Shown here: positions 5,041-5,986 of the stretch, in pieces | Position numbering within the stretch: the stretch's first letter is position 1 | Layout of the letters: each line of letters starts with the position of its first letter | Source of the DNA: UBA1422 sp041859095 | GTDB lineage: Bacteria > Bacillota > Clostridia > Peptostreptococcales > Anaerovoracaceae | Assembly: GCA_041859095.1 (NCBI GenBank) | Contig: JBHEKY010000025.1 | Location: forward strand, 1-5,986 | Length of the DNA stretch: 5,986 nucleotides | Direction: 5' to 3' | The notes under the pieces: model-generated | The model's database searches: none | What the model was told of the DNA's origin: nothing | The model's input: the letters and a program-made list of their open reading frames with translations, nothing else | Position numbers and translations under genes: made by a program

Positions 5041-5889
5041 CTAGAGAAAATAGTTATATTGGGTCAAATACATCCTTTTGTTCGCTTTGTCCCATTTTTC
5101 GATTTTTACTACAGACCGCATATCTCGTTGGAATGGTCCCAACAAATAATCAAAGCCAATCATATTAGCAACTGTTGACTCGTTCCATTGCACAGTTGCT
5201 TTGTAGTGGATATCATGACCAACCGCTGTGGCATATTTGTCTTCAGCGGTATGCCAGGTTTCGACATTTCTTATAAATCCGTTGTATCCTGTTCTGTGTA
5301 TGCCTTTTCTCAATGTTAATCCAGTTTTGCTAATTGTATAATGATTTTCAAAGCTCCAGCTTATTTCGCCTTGCCCATATATTTTCATCGTAGCAGTGAA
5401 GTATCTATCCCCATAATCTTTCCACATTGAAGAGCCGGATGAGGGGATTAAACTGACTGCATAGACTTCATCAATCAAAAGATTGCTAGCTTTTTTGAAT
5501 AGTCCTTGCAACAAGGGTTTCTCCTCTTTATCTTCGAGTTTTATTTGCACCTCAGCCCCGCAATCCAAAATAAATGAATCGCTAAAATAGTTTTTACCCG
5601 CTGGCAAGGCGAATTTTTCGTTTTCCAATAGTTCTTCGACTTCCGTCTGCACTACTTCATTATACTCAATAATCGCATCTGGGGTTGCACTATTGATGAT
5701 CTCTTTTCTTTCTTTGTTCGAGATAGCGCCTTCTTGTCCTATCTCTTCATTTAGCACGTCTATTATTTTCTCCGCGCTACTAATATCATTAGTAATGGTG
5801 GCTTCGGTTGTGGCAAATGCTATTGGGGTTGCACAGACGACTACTGCTATAATACTTATAAATCCTATCAACATCCTTTTCTTCATCAT
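5041..5889 (-). CDS. Secreted protein of unknown function with signal peptide (282 residues)
   Basis: A Sec signal peptide is clear: MMKKRML, a hydrophobic core at 7-20, and a likely cut after AFA at residue 26. VVVC at 16-19 is not a good lipobox, so release rather than lipid anchoring is expected. Residues 28-95 are acidic and helical (IDVLNEEIGQEG, NEVVQTEVEELLENEKF) and could be a propeptide or coiled region. A beta-rich C-terminal domain follows, with KDYGDRYFTATMKIYGQGEI at 157-176, NHYTISKTGLTLRKG at 182-196 and a Trp/Tyr-rich end. The layout, length and YGDRYFTA/NHYT-TGL pattern remind me of secreted proteins annotated in Bacillota as geobacillin-26-like (large bacteriocins), but this is from memory and weak. 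Two ATGs stand in tandem; the second (5886) is six bases from GGAGG (5893-5897), the first only three, so the true start may be 5886. First gene of a three-gene operon. Confidence 0.9.
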   Translation of the reverse strand: MMKKRMLIGFISIIAVVVCATPIAFATTEATITNDISSAEKIIDVLNEEIGQEGAISNKERKEIINSATPDAIIEYNEVVQTEVEELLENEKFALPAGKNYFSDSFILDCGAEVQIKLEDKEEKPLLQGLFKKASNLLIDEVYAVSLIPSSGSSMWKDYGDRYFTATMKIYGQGEISWSFENHYTISKTGLTLRKGIHRTGYNGFIRNVETWHTAEDKYATAVGHDIHYKATVQWNESTVANMIGFDYLLGPFQRDMRSVVKIEKWDKANKRMYLTQYNYFL

Positions 5890-5892
5890 CTA

Positions 5893-5955
5893 CCTCCTTT
5901 GATGATACACTACCTATTTTCGACATTGTATCATTGTGCAATATGTATTTCAAGT
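5893..5955 (-). promoter_or_regulatory. Promoter/operator copy B for the secreted-protein operon
   Basis: On the minus strand TTGAAA (5948-5953) and TACAAT (5925-5930) are 17 bases apart. The split dyad ATGATAC (5902-5908) and GTATCAT (5928-5934), plus-strand reading, has a 19-base gap and one half over the -10 box. Compared with copy A at 2102-2165, the outer base pair of the dyad changes from G..C to A..T on both sides, so symmetry is kept. The -35, the spacer core ATTGCACA, the -10 and the GGAGG are conserved, and weaker similarity (TATAAT, TTTTTGAAA) continues upstream towards the window edge. Confidence 0.78.
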
Positions 5956-5986
5956 TCAATATAATATATTTTTTTTGAAAGATAAA

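Noticed and set aside
5041..5889. Secreted protein as a lipoprotein because of Cys19 in the signal region
   Set aside because: The residues before the cysteine are Val-Val-Val, which do not fit the L-[AS]-[GA]-C lipobox, and a good AFA signal peptidase I site follows at residue 26.
5693..5902. 69-codon plus-strand frame with hydrophobic stretches
   Set aside because: It is antisense to the signal peptide and N-terminus of the secreted protein; its hydrophobicity mirrors codons of that region, and no start signal is seen.

Overview
The window looks like chromosomal DNA from an anaerobic, medium-GC member of the Bacillota (Clostridia- or Negativicutes-like). This rests on a single-chain pyruvate:ferredoxin oxidoreductase, strong AGGAGG-type ribosome binding sites, sigma-A promoters with 17-bp spacers, and short U-tailed terminators. 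No closer placement can be supported from the sequence alone. Every gene I can support lies on the minus strand, so the window reads from right (5986) to left (1).

From right to left there are four transcription units. (1) A promoter at 5925-5953 drives a three-gene operon. It encodes a secreted protein with a signal peptide (5041-5889), a 37-residue single-pass membrane protein (4915-5028) and a 288-residue membrane-anchored extracellular protein (4052-4918). The spacings are 12 nt and a 4-nt ATGA overlap. (2) After a 176-nt gap holding three direct repeats at an exact 33-bp period and a promoter set inside an inverted repeat, comes an AAA ATPase with a C-terminal DUF4143 domain (2577-3875). 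It is followed 12 nt later by a small MazG/phosphoribosyl-ATP-pyrophosphohydrolase-like protein (2235-2564), and the unit ends at a clear terminator (2181-2212). (3) A second promoter, nearly the same sequence as the first (2135-2163), drives a 26-residue hydrophobic peptide (2015-2095) and an 88-residue protein with a C-terminal membrane segment (1732-1998), ending at a terminator (1684-1714). (4) A strong promoter with a triple half-site palindrome in its leader drives the pyruvate:ferredoxin oxidoreductase gene (1496 leftwards). That gene leaves the window after about 498 of its usual 1,170-1,200 codons.

The metabolic gene is ordinary. The less ordinary content is on its upstream side: two operons of small or exported membrane proteins of unknown function, 3.8 kb apart, share one promoter/operator design. 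In that design a split dyad (TGATAC ... GTATCA) overlaps the -10 box, and its outer base pair differs between the copies in a compensating way. This suggests one unseen regulator controlling two envelope-targeted loci that flank an ATPase/pyrophosphohydrolase pair. The oxidoreductase has visibly GC-richer codons than the AT-rich genes to its right, which fits a core gene beside an acquired or fast-evolving accessory block.
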